Shown: piece by piece, positions 28,001-41,098 of the stretch
How the letters are laid out: the number at the start of each line of letters is the position of its first letter
Numbering within the stretch: position 1 is the stretch's first letter
From: Chionis minor
Taxonomy: Eukaryota > Chordata > Aves > Charadriiformes > Chionididae
Direction: 5' to 3'
NCBI GenBank assembly: GCA_013398295.1
Contig: VZSF01000898.1
Span: forward strand, 186,001-250,000
DNA length: 64,000 nucleotides
Notes under the pieces: model-generated
The model's input: the letters and a program-made list of their open reading frames with translations, nothing else
Database searches by the model: none
Told to the model about the DNA's origin: nothing
Translations under genes and position numbers: made by a program

Positions 28001-31000
28001 GTGATGGAGCCAGGTTTTACTGTTAAGGCCAGTGCTGTATTGCTCCTTTAGATGCTTAGGAATTGTACTATTTTGATGTATTTTCTTTTGCTGTTTAGAT
28101 TTTATTACAGTAAAAGCTGTAATGGCATGTAAGTTAGTGTTCCATGCGATCCTCTTTAAGGGCTCTCATTTCTACATTATTTTATTTTTTAAGTTCTTGG
28201 AATGTAAGAAGAGACTAGTCTCTCCTATCCAGCATCCCTATTTGAAACCAGAAACTTTCAGTCTTGCTGTTTCCCCAATGTCTGGCCCTTGCACTTCAGC
28301 TTCATCTTAGTGTACCTTTTTTACCAGAACTTCAGCAAAGGTTTGCATTTTGCGTTTTCAAGAGGCAAATATGAAAGTCTGTGAACGCTGGTAGGCAGCT
28401 AAGCACCACACAGGCGCTTGCTCACTTCCCCCTGTTGCCCAGTGGGACAGGGGAAGAGGAGAAGAATAAAAGCAAGAAAACTTGTGGGTTGAGATAAAAT
28501 TGCTTAATAAGCAAAGGAGAAGAGGGAGGGGGAGGAGGAGGGAGAAGGAGAGGGAGAGAGAGGGGAGAGGAGAGGAGGCAAGGCAATCACTCACCACCTC
28601 TCATGGGTAGACTGATGCCCAGCCAGTTCCCAAACAAAAGGTGGCTAACCTCCCTAAGCCCCCTCCTCACTTCTTATTGCTGAGCATGATGTTATATGGC
28701 ATGGAATATCTCTTTGGTTAGTTTGGGTCATCTGCCTTGTGTCCTTTCCCAACCTCAGTGTATAACCACCGGGAGGTTGGAGAGTGAGAAACAGACAAGG
28801 CCTTCACCCTGTGCAAATGCCATTCAACAATAGCTAAAACATTACTGTGTTTTCAGCATCGTTTTGGTCACAGATCTAAAACAAAGAACCATAGGAGCTG
28901 CTGTAAAGAAAATGAAATTCAATCCCAGCAATACCGAGTACATAAATATGTACAGAAAGCCCTCATATAGTCTCTGTATCCATCATTATTTAAGTAAAGA
29001 TAAAGCAAGGACATGCAGAACTTAAGAGAAACAAACTTCATACTCAAAAAGATCTCTATGTAATTTAGTCACTGTTAGGTGATCTATGAGTATCCCCCTA
29101 TGTTCAGAGAGGTAGGCATCTCCTTGTTTGTTTGTGTCTGTCTGCAGCAAGTAGTAGAATTTCCTCTCTTCTGAAAATACAACATCCAAAGGTGGGTGAG
29201 GAGTCCCAGCCTTTCCATCTGAGTCTTTATAGGTGAATTTATTTTACATATCAATGACAAAAATGGAATGTTGTTTACTTCATACAGTTCCTTAGTATTT
29301 TTTTACTTTTTTTTTCCCAGTCAGCAGCAACTTCACATAAATTACTATAGATGTATAGTCTTTGAATCCTGCCCCAGTCCACTTAAATACCGTTCTGCCC
29401 TAACATGGTGAGCACCCAATACTACATCACTGCTTAAACATTGCAGTCTAAATACTGTGGCTTCCAACATACGCAACATTTTGTTCTACTCCAGTGCTGT
29501 GCTTGTTTATCTCCTGTTCAAGCAGAGTCAAAAAGACCTGATCTCCCTGATGTGGAAGTAGGAGAAGGTACAATAAAATGTGGATGCTAAATGAAAAAGT
29601 GATGCAGAGAAAGAAAATATCATTAACACCTGCATGTGCAGGATTACTGGTCCCTGTGCAATACTATAAGCATTTTTAAATTCTTTTTTTAAAGAAAAAA
29701 CAAGGGCATGTCATTCAGGTAGATGGCACGGAAGTTAATGTTTTTTGTGAAATACTTTATTAAAATAGGTACTTGTGACTTCAGTGTTACCCAATAATTG
29801 GACCTTTACCTTTGGCCACTTTACATCATTCCTGTGTGTCAGAGGCACAGAGGAGGCTAAAAAGAAACAGCAGTTAACACTAGCAACTGTTTAACCTCTG
29901 AAAGTTACAGTCTGTTTCATGCAGTATCATGTATAGGTCCTGTGTAGCCACATTTGTCATACGAACTGTTTTTGTCTTGGCAAGCTTGTACAGTAAGATT
30001 TTCTTTTTCAGAACAACTTTTTTTCTTTTTGGTAAATTATCTGGTAACTCATTGGATCCGAGGCTAAACTTTGTATTTATCTTTTTTTCTGTTGAGGTTT
30101 TGGNCCAGCATCCCTATTTGAAACCAGAAACTTTCAGTCTTGCTGTTTCCCCAATGTCTGGCCCTTGCACTTCAGCTTCATCTTAGTGTACCTTTTTTAC
30201 CAGAACTTCAGCAAAGGTTTGCATTTTGCGTTTTCAAGAGGCAAATATGAAAGTCTGTGAACGCTGGTAGGCAGCTAAGCACCACACAGGCGCTTGCTCA
30301 CTTCCCCCTGTTGCCCAGTGGGACAGGGGAAGAGGAGAAGAATAAAAGCAAGAAAACTTGTGGGTTGAGATAAAATTGCTTAATAAGCAAAGGAGAAGAG
30401 GGAGGGGGAGGAGGAGGGAGAAGGAGAGGGAGAGAGAGGGGAGAGGAGAGGAGGCAAGGCAATCACTCACCACCTCTCATGGGTAGACTGATGCCCAGCC
30501 AGTTCCCAAACAAAAGGTGGCTAACCTCCCTAAGCCCCCTCCTCACTTCTTATTGCTGAGCATGATGTTATATGGCATGGAATATCTCTTTGGTTAGTTT
30601 GGGTCATCTGCCTTGTGTCCTTTCCCAACCTCAGTGTATAACCACCGGGAGGTTGGAGAGTGAGAAACAGACAAGGCCTTCACCCTGTGCAAATGCCATT
30701 CAACAATAGCTAAAACATTACTGTGTTTTCAGCATCGTTTTGGTCACAGATCTAAAACAAAGAACCATAGGAGCTGCTGTAAAGAAAATGAAATTCAATC
30801 CCAGCAATACCGAGTACATAAATATGTACAGAAAGCCCTCATATAGTCTCTGTATCCATCATTATTTAAGTAAAGATAAAGCAAGGACATGCAGAACTTA
30901 AGAGAAACAAACTTCATACTCAAAAAGATCTCTATGTAATTTAGTCACTGTTAGGTGATCTATGAGTATCCCCCTATGTTCAGAGAGGTAGGCATCTCCT

Positions 31001-34000
31001 TGTTTGTTTGTGTCTGTCTGCAGCAAGTAGTAGAATTTCCTCTCTTCTGAAAATACAACATCCAAAGGTGGGTGAGGAGTCCCAGCCTTTCCATCTGAGT
31101 CTTTATAGGTGAATTTATTTTACATATCAATGACAAAAATGGAATGTTGTTTACTTCATACAGTTCCTTAGTATTTTTTTACTTTTTTTTTCCCAGTCAG
31201 CAGCAACTTCACATAAATTACTATAGATGTATAGTCTTTGAATCCTGCCCCAGTCCACTTAAATACCGTTCTGCCCTAACATGGTGAGCACCCAATACTA
31301 CATCACTGCTTAAACATTGCAGTCTAAATACTGTGGCTTCCAACATACGCAACATTTTGTTCTACTCCAGTGCTGTGCTTGTTTATCTCCTGTTCAAGCA
31401 GAGTCAAAAAGACCTGATCTCCCTGATGTGGAAGTAGGAGAAGGTACAATAAAATGTGGATGCTAAATGAAAAAGTGATGCAGAGAAAGAAAATATCATT
31501 AACACCTGCATGTGCAGGATTACTGGTCCCTGTGCAATACTATAAGCATTTTTAAATTCTTTTTTTAAAGAAAAAACAAGGGCATGTCATTCAGGTAGAT
31601 GGCACGGAAGTTAATGTTTTTTGTGAAATACTTTATTAAAATAGGTACTTGTGACTTCAGTGTTACCCAATAATTGGACCTTTACCTTTGGCCACTTTAC
31701 ATCATTCCTGTGTGTCAGAGGCACAGAGGAGGCTAAAAAGAAACAGCAGTTAACACTAGCAACTGTTTAACCTCTGAAAGTTACAGTCTGTTTCATGCAG
31801 TATCATGTATAGGTCCTGTGTAGCCACATTTGTCATACGAACTGTTTTTGTCTTGGCAAGCTTGTACAGTAAGATTTTCTTTTTCAGAACAACTTTTTTT
31901 CTTTTTGGTAAATTATCTGGTAACTCATTGGATCCGAGGCTAAACTTTGTATTTATCTTTTTTTCTGTTGAGGTTTTGGGTTTTTTTCCAGTTAGGAACT
32001 TCTGAAAAAAAGTGCAGATTTGGGGTTTAGTTCCCTTCTACTTTGTATCTTGAGAGTTGATAAATTATGTATGGGTGGGGAATACAACAAAACAGTTGTG
32101 CAAGAAGTGCTTGTAATTTTTTTGGTAATAGGCCTTGGGTGATAATACTGAAGATTAAATTAACTAGACCATAGTAGGAATTAGAATATATAGTATTAAA
32201 GTACCCTTCGTTATATTATCTTTTCTCAGGTTGCCAGACAAGCTGGGCTATCACCAGAGCTCACCCAGAAGCTATTTGAAATGATTTCATCCCCTGCAGT
32301 GAAGAACCGACTGAAAGAGACAACAGAGGAAGCAATAAAATATGGGGTGAGAAGCTTCCAATGCCATTTGGCATCAAAGCTATGCATTTCTTCCCTATTA
32401 AGAACACTGGGAAGCAAGGAACAATGAAGGTGATGATTAGAAAGCACTATATAGACCATATAAAGCACTTTAGATGGTCTTTGCTTTTTGAATGTATGAA
32501 AGCTAACTCACTGTTGTTGGTAGTTTATCTCGTTGTCATCTGGGAAACCAAGGTTGACCCATTCAGCTCATTCCATCTGAACAGCAAGAATGGGGAGCTA
32601 CAGGACCAGTACTAAGAGNGGTCATCTGCCTTGTGTCCTTTCCCAACCTCAGTGTATAACCACCGGGAGGTTGGAGAGTGAGAAACAGACAAGGCCTTCA
32701 CCCTGTGCAAATGCCATTCAACAATAGCTAAAACATTACTGTGTTTTCAGCATCGTTTTGGTCACAGATCTAAAACAAAGAACCATAGGAGCTGCTGTAA
32801 AGAAAATGAAATTCAATCCCAGCAATACCGAGTACATAAATATGTACAGAAAGCCCTCATATAGTCTCTGTATCCATCATTATTTAAGTAAAGATAAAGC
32901 AAGGACATGCAGAACTTAAGAGAAACAAACTTCATACTCAAAAAGATCTCTATGTAATTTAGTCACTGTTAGGTGATCTATGAGTATCCCCCTATGTTCA
33001 GAGAGGTAGGCATCTCCTTGTTTGTTTGTGTCTGTCTGCAGCAAGTAGTAGAATTTCCTCTCTTCTGAAAATACAACATCCAAAGGTGGGTGAGGAGTCC
33101 CAGCCTTTCCATCTGAGTCTTTATAGGTGAATTTATTTTACATATCAATGACAAAAATGGAATGTTGTTTACTTCATACAGTTCCTTAGTATTTTTTTAC
33201 TTTTTTTTTCCCAGTCAGCAGCAACTTCACATAAATTACTATAGATGTATAGTCTTTGAATCCTGCCCCAGTCCACTTAAATACCGTTCTGCCCTAACAT
33301 GGTGAGCACCCAATACTACATCACTGCTTAAACATTGCAGTCTAAATACTGTGGCTTCCAACATACGCAACATTTTGTTCTACTCCAGTGCTGTGCTTGT
33401 TTATCTCCTGTTCAAGCAGAGTCAAAAAGACCTGATCTCCCTGATGTGGAAGTAGGAGAAGGTACAATAAAATGTGGATGCTAAATGAAAAAGTGATGCA
33501 GAGAAAGAAAATATCATTAACACCTGCATGTGCAGGATTACTGGTCCCTGTGCAATACTATAAGCATTTTTAAATTCTTTTTTTAAAGAAAAAACAAGGG
33601 CATGTCATTCAGGTAGATGGCACGGAAGTTAATGTTTTTTGTGAAATACTTTATTAAAATAGGTACTTGTGACTTCAGTGTTACCCAATAATTGGACCTT
33701 TACCTTTGGCCACTTTACATCATTCCTGTGTGTCAGAGGCACAGAGGAGGCTAAAAAGAAACAGCAGTTAACACTAGCAACTGTTTAACCTCTGAAAGTT
33801 ACAGTCTGTTTCATGCAGTATCATGTATAGGTCCTGTGTAGCCACATTTGTCATACGAACTGTTTTTGTCTTGGCAAGCTTGTACAGTAAGATTTTCTTT
33901 TTCAGAACAACTTTTTTTCTTTTTGGTAAATTATCTGGTAACTCATTGGATCCGAGGCTAAACTTTGTATTTATCTTTTTTTCTGTTGAGGTTTTGGGTT

Positions 34001-35670
34001 TTTTTCCAGTTAGGAACTTCTGAAAAAAAGTGCAGATTTGGGGTTTAGTTCCCTTCTACTTTGTATCTTGAGAGTTGATAAATTATGTATGGGTGGGGAA
34101 TACAACAAAACAGTTGTGCAAGAAGTGCTTGTAATTTTTTTGGTAATAGGCCTTGGGTGATAATACTGAAGATTAAATTAACTAGACCATAGTAGGAATT
34201 AGAATATATAGTATTAAAGTACCCTTCGTTATATTATCTTTTCTCAGGTTGCCAGACAAGCTGGGCTATCACCAGAGCTCACCCAGAAGCTATTTGAAAT
34301 GATTTCATCCCCTGCAGTGAAGAACCGACTGAAAGAGACAACAGAGGAAGCAATAAAATATGGGGTGAGAAGCTTCCAATGCCATTTGGCATCAAAGCTA
34401 TGCATTTCTTCCCTATTAAGAACACTGGGAAGCAAGGAACAATGAAGGTGATGATTAGAAAGCACTATATAGACCATATAAAGCACTTTAGATGGTCTTT
34501 GCTTTTTGAATGTATGAAAGCTAACTCACTGTTGTTGGTAGTTTATCTCGTTGTCATCTGGGAAACCAAGGTTGACCCATTCAGCTCATTCCATCTGAAC
34601 AGCAAGAATGGGGAGCTACAGGACCAGTACTAAGAGATACCATTTATCGCTACTTGACGTAAAACTGGATTTATCAGGTTGCTTTTTTTGCTCCTTCAGA
34701 AGGGGTACACAGGCTCTGGAGAGTCCCCTACTTTCTGGTGGCTACATTAGACTCATCTTTAAGAATGAAGAAGGTGAAAAGAAGGGGAGGAAAAAAAAGT
34801 CAAAGCTTTTGCTTTTTATTCCTGAAGACTGATCATGTGTCTGTAAAAATTTCTCTCGTTATAACATTCTCTGTTTCATCTTGATGGTGTCAATAGGCAT
34901 TTGGGATGCCTGCTGTTGTGGCACATTTTAATGGAGAACCTCATCTGTTTTTTGGCTCTGATCGTTTAGAGCTGCTAGGCAGCGTTATAGGTGAGTGTAT
35001 CTAATAACATCACTTTTGGTTTCGTGTTTTCACCCTCTTCTAATGAAGTATGTAATATAGCTAAATAAAACACTCTTAAGGTATTTAAAATATTAAATAA
35101 TGTTGGGTATCTTTCTCATGGGATGAAACCACTGACTGGAATGTATCACAGTACAGTTAGAGTGACCAGAGATGTAGTCTTTTTCCAAACAAGAAGTAAC
35201 TTGAGTTATCCATCCTCTCTTGGTATGTTTCAAGGCTTTGTCTCCACATGCCATACTCGAATTACTGTTGAAACTCTTTAGTTTTCAAAATGTTGAAAAA
35301 CATTTTCAGAATGTACCCCAGAAAGGGACTCCTAAAAAGAACTGGCTTCACCATCATATGGAGTGCCACAGAATCTCTGCACTGTGACAGAGGAAAATAA
35401 TTCTTCTGTACAGCTTCAGTTGTTACTAGATAGTGAAGGATTTATGGAGCTGGCTGATGCATGCCAAACAAGATATAAATCTGTATTCCTTCATCAGTAG
35501 TTACCCTTCAAAAGAGGAGTAGGAACAGTCATCCCACTGAAATCCTACAGAAATGCAACTGGCCGATCAATTCTGTGTATTAAATTTTAACTTTATCTTT
35601 TGTGCCGGTTTGCCTTGTAGGTGAAAAGTGGCTGGGACCAGTTCCATCAGTTCCAAGGCCCAAGATGTGA
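25054..35670 (+). CDS. GSTK1: Glutathione S-transferase kappa 1, complete
   Basis: GSTK1 is a thioredoxin/DsbA-fold glutathione transferase of mitochondria and peroxisomes. Exons: 25054-25119, 25767-25848, 26585-26713, 27053-27153, 27573-27608, exon 6 (32230-32346, repeated at 34248-34364), 34897-34990 and 35621-35670. Counting exon 6 once, they make 675 bp or 224 residues; the human protein has 226. The N-terminus LVELFYDVVSPYSWLGFE carries the catalytic serine of the SPYS motif (residue 14). Other family blocks are GNKPPAMLPKRAEYM, GSLGAMRF, KNRLKETTEEAIKYGAFGMP, FGSDRLELL and the final GEKWLGPVP. The ATG at 25054 is the first in frame in the CpG island, and the length fits. The protein ends PKM, not the canonical ARL of mammals. 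Exon 6 appears twice only because of the block duplication described separately. Confidence 0.96.
25849..28228. other. GSTK1: GSTK1 introns 2-5 (left part)
   Basis: Between exons 2-5 and up to the repeated block I see unique-looking AT-rich intron sequence and no transposon that I can name. Short T/G homopolymer runs (for example GGGGGTTTTTTTTGG near 27796) are common. Confidence 0.5.
28229..30103. repeat. GSTK1 intron 5 block, copy 1 (ends at an N)
   Basis: It is the same as 30105-31979 at a constant offset of 1876 bp, with no difference seen by eye. It stops at a single N (30104), after which the sequence starts again from the same base. From 28726 the sequence is present a third time. It includes the purine-rich tract and LTR near 28391-28900. 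Confidence 0.93.
28391..28900 (-). mobile_element. Solo LTR, minus orientation, in GSTK1 intron 5 (repeated by the block duplication)
   Basis: The minus-strand reading has the pattern of the other LTRs in this window: ATCATGCTCAGCAATAAGAA, TTTTATCTCAACCCACAAG and an end near GTGGTGCTTAGCTGCC. A purine-rich tract of about 65 bp (28517-28582, GA/GGA repeats) lies within it. Copies follow at 30267-30776 and, partly, from 32620. The borders are approximate. Confidence 0.65.
30104..30104. other. Single-base assembly gap (N)
   Basis: One N lies exactly at the boundary between repeat copies 1 and 2. The base at the matching place in copy 2 (31980) is G. Confidence 0.97.
30105..32618. repeat. GSTK1 intron 5/exon 6 block, copy 2 (ends at an N)
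   Basis: The first 1875 bp repeat 28229-30103. The part from 30602 to the end recurs at 32620-34636 at an offset of 2018 bp. It contains the first copy of exon 6 and stops at the N at 32619. Confidence 0.93.
32230..32346 (+). CDS. GSTK1: GSTK1 exon 6, first copy
   Basis: A 117-bp phase 0 exon (39 codons) follows TTTTCTCAG and ends before GTGAGA. It encodes VARQAGLSPELTQKLFEMIS and then SPAVKNRLKETTEEAIKYG, part of the helical insertion domain. It lies in a block that is repeated, identically by eye, 2018 bp downstream. Confidence 0.88.
32619..32619. other. Single-base assembly gap (N)
   Basis: One N lies exactly at the boundary between repeat copies 2 and 3. The base at the matching place in copy 3 (34637) is A. 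Confidence 0.97.
32620..34636. repeat. GSTK1 intron 5/exon 6 block, copy 3
   Basis: It repeats 30602-32618, including exon 6, and then continues without a gap into unique intron 6 sequence. It is therefore the copy that joins properly to exon 7. Confidence 0.93.
34248..34364 (+). CDS. GSTK1: GSTK1 exon 6, second copy (likely assembly duplicate)
   Basis: No base difference from 32230-32346 was seen, including both splice sites. Because the exon is in phase 0 and 117 bp long, a gene model using both copies would stay open and give a false 39-residue repeat in a 263-residue protein. Mammalian GSTK1 has this segment once. Confidence 0.85.
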
Positions 35671-35907
35671 AAAGTCCTTGGGAAATACAGAAGAGTGAAA
35701 ATACATATGTATACGGTCAATCTTCAGTGATTATTTGAATGTATCCAATTTTATGGAGAGATGGCTTTCTCATCCTTAACAGCTAACTTCACAGCTCAGT
35801 CTCACCTCTAATTCTGAAGAAATTCAAGGTTTGCCAGTATTACCAGTCTGGTGAGGTCTTTACCAATACAAATGTGCTTCTTTTCTTTCAACAGATTAAT
35901 GATTAAT

Positions 35908-35920
35908 ATTAAAGATTAAA
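35908..35920 (+). terminator. GSTK1: Possible GSTK1 polyadenylation signals
   Basis: Two ATTAAA hexamers at 35908-35913 and 35915-35920, about 240 bp after the stop codon, are the nearest accepted variants of the poly(A) signal. No AATAAA occurs between the stop and this site. Confidence 0.4.
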
Positions 35921-38900
35921 GACTAAATATTTAACTTCTTGCAGATTAAACATTCTTCTTTCCTGATTAGTGCTCTTTCTCTTACCTTAAAAGCATGAGG
36001 ATTAAATTGTTGTTATGGGACTGAGATCTCTGGATTTCTCCTATCTTCATGCTTGTCCTCTAGAAACATACACACATGCAGCCTAAGTTAAGCTGGCCAC
36101 ATTCTCCTTTTTATTTTAAGGCCAAGGTACTACATAGATACTAGAAGCACAGGACAAGGTATTCATGCTTCCTTTTACTCTGCAGCATGGCAATTGGTGG
36201 GGGGATGAGAGAGAAGAGTGGAAGAGAGGACTATGAGGGACTTCCCATCATATAGTCTGCAGAGGGAAAGAGATGAAAACAATAAAATTAAAATCAAAAC
36301 ACTTTGCTTTTCACTCTCATCCCTGATTACAGTAGTTACAATTTTCACACTGAAATAGTTTGAACTTGGCCCTGTATTGGCTGAATTGGAATAACACACT
36401 CGCATTAATGTGATAAGGTTTGATTTCTCAAGTAATTCCCGGCTGTCTCTGATGCATCACTGAATGAAGCAGAAGAACTAGCAGCAGCTGGAATTGTATT
36501 TTTTATGTCTTTCTGAACTTTAAGGTAAAGCATATTCATGCTTGCTCACTTGAACAGCAAATTCTGGAACAAAGCAAAAAACCCCTGTATTGTTCATGTT
36601 CTTACAGCTGGAAGTGTTCTAAGAGTATCGTTTGTTGCCCTAGCCACAATTTTTCCTTCTTGCACCTCTTTCAGCTCTTCAGCAAATATCCTATAATTTG
36701 AGAACTTCATCCTTTCCACCAGTGCACTCATTAGTCTTTGGGAAAATCCAGCCTGTAATTTAAGGAAATCTTTGTGAGATGTAAGAGGCTACATTAATTT
36801 AGGAGTTAGAATTACAGGGAAGTACATGTACATGGATGCTATAATTTTCTTTGAGTCCCTTGAAGCCATGTTAAAGCAATTTTTTACCATTCCCCCCCTG
36901 AAATTTGCTAGTCTCCAATTTGTGCTATCAAACTGCTTCTGAGGTTGCGATAAAAAATGGAATGACTGAAATACCATTTTAAGCTACATCACACGAGCAA
37001 GCTGGGGCCACTGCTGTAAGCAGCGCCGTCTGAGAAATGGGTAATACGGGAGATAATGAATGCTGGTGGGAAGGAGGGGAGAATGCAAGGAACATCTTGA
37101 AATGTTTTCATAGCGAAAGCCAGAGTCTCATGAGACTTTGTCCTTTGAACCAGCATGACTGAAAAAACCAGCCTTTGTGACAGAACATTGTTAATTTGGC
37201 AGATGGATCAAATGAGATGGATCTTATAAGCTGCTACGTATGTCCCAAAATGATCTTAAAGGCCCTTAGACCTACTTGAAATCAGTGGAAATGAAATCCT
37301 CAAAGGCTTAGGTACTAAAACAGTACTTAAACACCCCTGAGATAAGGAAAATCCAAACTCGGGAGTTTCCTTACATTCCTTATTGCCTGTCATAACCACT
37401 AGTAAGTGGTTACAGCCTTTGTATTTATATCAGGGAGTATGCATATTGTTGCAATTCTGACTGTAAGCCTACTTTGAGAAAAAGTTGCCTGTTTGAGAGC
37501 AGAGTTTTGGGGAAGTTCTGCCTTTTGTTTAGGCAACTTTAGTCCTGTGTTACAGAGACCTGATCGTAACCACAAGCTCTTTGCAGACGCTCTGGTGATT
37601 ACCCCAGTAAACGCTGGCTGGCACCTATACTGTCATTCTTGGTACTTACATTTGGCATAGCGTGCATTTAAGTAGTCTCAGGGCTGAGTACCAGCTTTTT
37701 TACCTGGCTTCCCTTTCTGTTCTGTCTGTAAATGTCAGTCTGCTGCGACACCAATGGTTACCACCGCATGAACTCTTTACCTGCCTGCTCCCAATGCCAC
37801 CAGGTGGCAGGGCAGCTAAAAGTTGAGCATTACTTGAAAAAACATTGAGGATCTACACAGTTGTGTCTTTATAACGGGCCTGGGGGTAAATGTTAATAAG
37901 TAATTAAAACTGCCATCTGTTTAGGAATAGCTGGAAGAATTTTCTTGCATAAAGATGATACCTCTTCTGCTTTGCTATATACCAAAATAGTACCTGAGAG
38001 CCTCACATCCACATCACTTTCAAGGTATCATGCTGTTTAGCTGTCAAGCTAGAGAAGATGCTGGGCAAGTGAAGGGACTTTGAGCCAAAAGAGAGGCTCT
38101 CTGCAACGCAGGCAAAACTGGACTACAAACTCTAGGGAACAAACCTGCAGTTGTGTTCCCCTTTGCTCTATTACACACTTCATCAGGAGAGCCAGTCCCA
38201 CTTCCCATGACTGGAAAAGCTGTGAAACTGGCATGGAGAAGTAGGTCCCACCAATGCGAGGCTGTAAGCAAACAAGCAAGTATAGAGACAGGCACCAGAA
38301 AAAGAAAGTGGTTCAGAAAATAATGAAACCATAAGAGGCAGAGAATAGAGGCAGATGAAGCTAAGTGGCATCTGAGCGAAGGAAACCAAACAATGAAAGA
38401 AAAATAAGAGAATAAAACTAAACATAGGTTAGGGCAGGGAGAGGTGTCTCAATGGGAAATGCTGTTCCCTGAGAGGGAGCAGGCAACCAGTAAAGGCACA
38501 GCTTAGGTAGATTAAACAGGCCAGAGCCAGCTTGCCATGGAAGATCATCTGGGGAAGAAGGTATAGGATTAACTCTGTTTACTGTGAAGCTGTCCAGTAC
38601 TTGCTGCAATCTTTCAGTAAGACCAGGGATAGCCCAGGGGCCTGCCTCCACCCTGAACCACAGGCCTATGGCTCTTCTCCATGTCTGTTACCTGTGCTTC
38701 TCACCCAGTGTGCACTGAGAGTCCTCCAGCGGTGACCTCACACCCAGCACAAAACAGAGGCCTGCAGAACAAGGCAGTTCTTTAACCTCCCCTGCAAGCA
38801 CTCACTTATCCTTTCAACCCTCAGCAAGCAAAGCCTCCTAAATTAAGTCCTTCTCTTTTCTCCCATCTTTATCTCTGTGCAAGTGAGAAGGAAACATTTT

Positions 38901-41098
38901 AAAGCACTTACTGCGTTATGGTGCTGACCATCTGCTTTGCTGCCTTTTCCTCTTCCAGTGGAGCCAGCAACACTGCTGGAAGGAAGCAACCTGCTTCCTA
39001 GAAGGAAACCAAGCACAGAACAATAAAGAAATAAGAGGGTATCCCAGGAACTGCACACATAGCTGGTTTTACCCCGAAATTTTCACAGATCTGTGTCTCA
39101 TCCACAGATAAGAGTGAAAGGAATGTATCTACACCGAACTTGACTAAAGTTACCTTGACCTACTTCTCATTCCATCTTGAAACACAAGGAAAAACAACTA
39201 CTTAACTTTCATTTCTTAAAAAAAAAAACCACTGGCCACTAGTTCCAGACTGTGTTTCAATGCCACAGCTGTTCTGGCTATAGTTTCTTGCCTAAAGAAG
39301 CTATGTCTATAGCTATCTAAGAAGTAATGAAGGCATTCTCCAACTTTCCCAAATGTTTCCATCAGTCACATTTTCAATTTCTGTATCAGTCTCCTGTTAT
39401 ACACAAAAAATAGTTTAAAATAATACAGCAGGTTCCAGTAGGAAACAGCATCATGCAGTCAAGCTAAGAAATGCCATTACTGAATACATCTGTGCAACCT
39501 GAATGCCTTAAGAATACACTTGGTGAATCAGAGTCTAATCTTATGCTCTCACAGTGTTTCTCTTCCATCTCCTCCCTCTGCCCCCTCCCTTAATATTCCC
39601 ACATCTGATCTCAGGGTTTAAGGAATTTGCCTATCATCAGATATCAACACCATGGCAAAACCAGGGACGAAAGACTTTGCAAAATTCACAAACTTAAAAC
39701 ATTCTTTTGCTTTCTGTAATCATATTCACCATGTACATTTCACAAGAAATGAGTTATGATGTCTTTAATGTAACAACCCTCTTTCTTACACCATTTTAAT
39801 TTATTCTTAGGTGACCCTCCATCCTATGCACAAAGGCTGGTTTTGGTTATTAAATATTGTAATTTCATAGATAGTATAGCTTCTGGGAGTTTATGCATTG
39901 CTGTATTGCAACAGTAAATCAGTATTATAACTCTTCTTTGAATCAGAGGAAAATGGAAAAAGTGTGAATTAAAGAGTTGGTGTCGGTGTGGAATGTGCTG
40001 AGAGGGCAGAAGGAGCAGATGAATGACTTCGATGGCATACCTATCCACCATTCAATAAGGAAAGTTAAGAAAGCTGTAAAATTCAGCTAATGAGGGATTC
40101 CTGCAGTAAGATGGTAAGCCAAGATGTACTGCACAGGAACAGTTTTTTATTTGTTGAACTACACATGATCATACCAACATTTTCTAGCGAACAGATGAGA
40201 TGCAACTGTTTCAGCAGTTTTTCAAAGGTAGACTATCCCATTTACCAGTTTCATGATGTAATTTAAAACTCTGAGGTTTAAAAACAAAACTAGTAAATCA
40301 CTGCTATTTGTTGCTAAACTGGGGCTTTAAACAACATGAACTTGCAGTACCAGCTTTCTTCTCCATTTTTTATATATCCCAGCTCCACTGCTTTGAAATT
40401 TAATTATGGTGTATGTTTGTAGGTAGTGACTAATAGACTGAGTAACTGAATAAAAACACAATCTAAAACAACTATGCATATTAACTAACCTGGAAGTGTC
40501 TTAAAGGAGGCATTAAGGAGGGTTATAGCTGAATCCTGGCCTTGAGGCTAGGGGGGAAGTCACCTCTGCCTCATGTGATATGCACTGGCATATCCAATAT
40601 ATACCACTGGTATATATGTGTCATATATACCAATATAAGACATGTTGGTGCTTTAAAGCTGACTCAGAAAATAGCAGTTTTGGCAATGGTAGTTCTCTAT
40701 ATCTTTATCTAGCTTCGGTAGCATAATGACCATAGACTGCTCTTATTTTTTTTTTCTTTTCTGTAACTTTGTTCTCTCAATCTGAATGGCAAGTTGGAGA
40801 ATCCAAGAATGTGTACATGGGTTAGGAATTCAAGCATCATTCAGCATAAGATCCAGACTTACAGTGGGCATCCAAAATGTCTTAGGTTTCTCCATAAAAA
40901 ATCAGTTCAGTCTGATTTTACACAGTAGATTAACTGTGGCTGAACAATTACTGTATAGCTCACTAAAGGGCAAAACTAAAACACCCAGATGCCTCTTTAT
41001 GTCCCCAGGTGTTTTCTTTGCTTTCAGTTTAGCTTAATTCTGGCATTTCTTCAGCTTGATTATGGATAATTACAGTTCTTCCCTGTTGCACAGATTAA
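35921..41098. other. Intergenic DNA downstream of GSTK1
   Basis: No exon series or RNA gene was recognised. Open frames on both strands around 38044-38735 have no identifiable motif. An AT-rich imperfect palindrome lies near 40597-40640 (ATATACC...GGTATATA). Confidence 0.4.

Noticed and set aside
28229..34636. Real tandem triplication of a GSTK1 intron/exon segment
   Set aside because: Exact identity by eye and single-N breaks at both junctions point to unmerged overlapping contigs; kept only as a finding to verify.
40597..40640. AT-rich palindrome as a regulatory element or origin
   Set aside because: Short imperfect TATATA repeats are common in intergenic bird DNA and nothing nearby supports a function.
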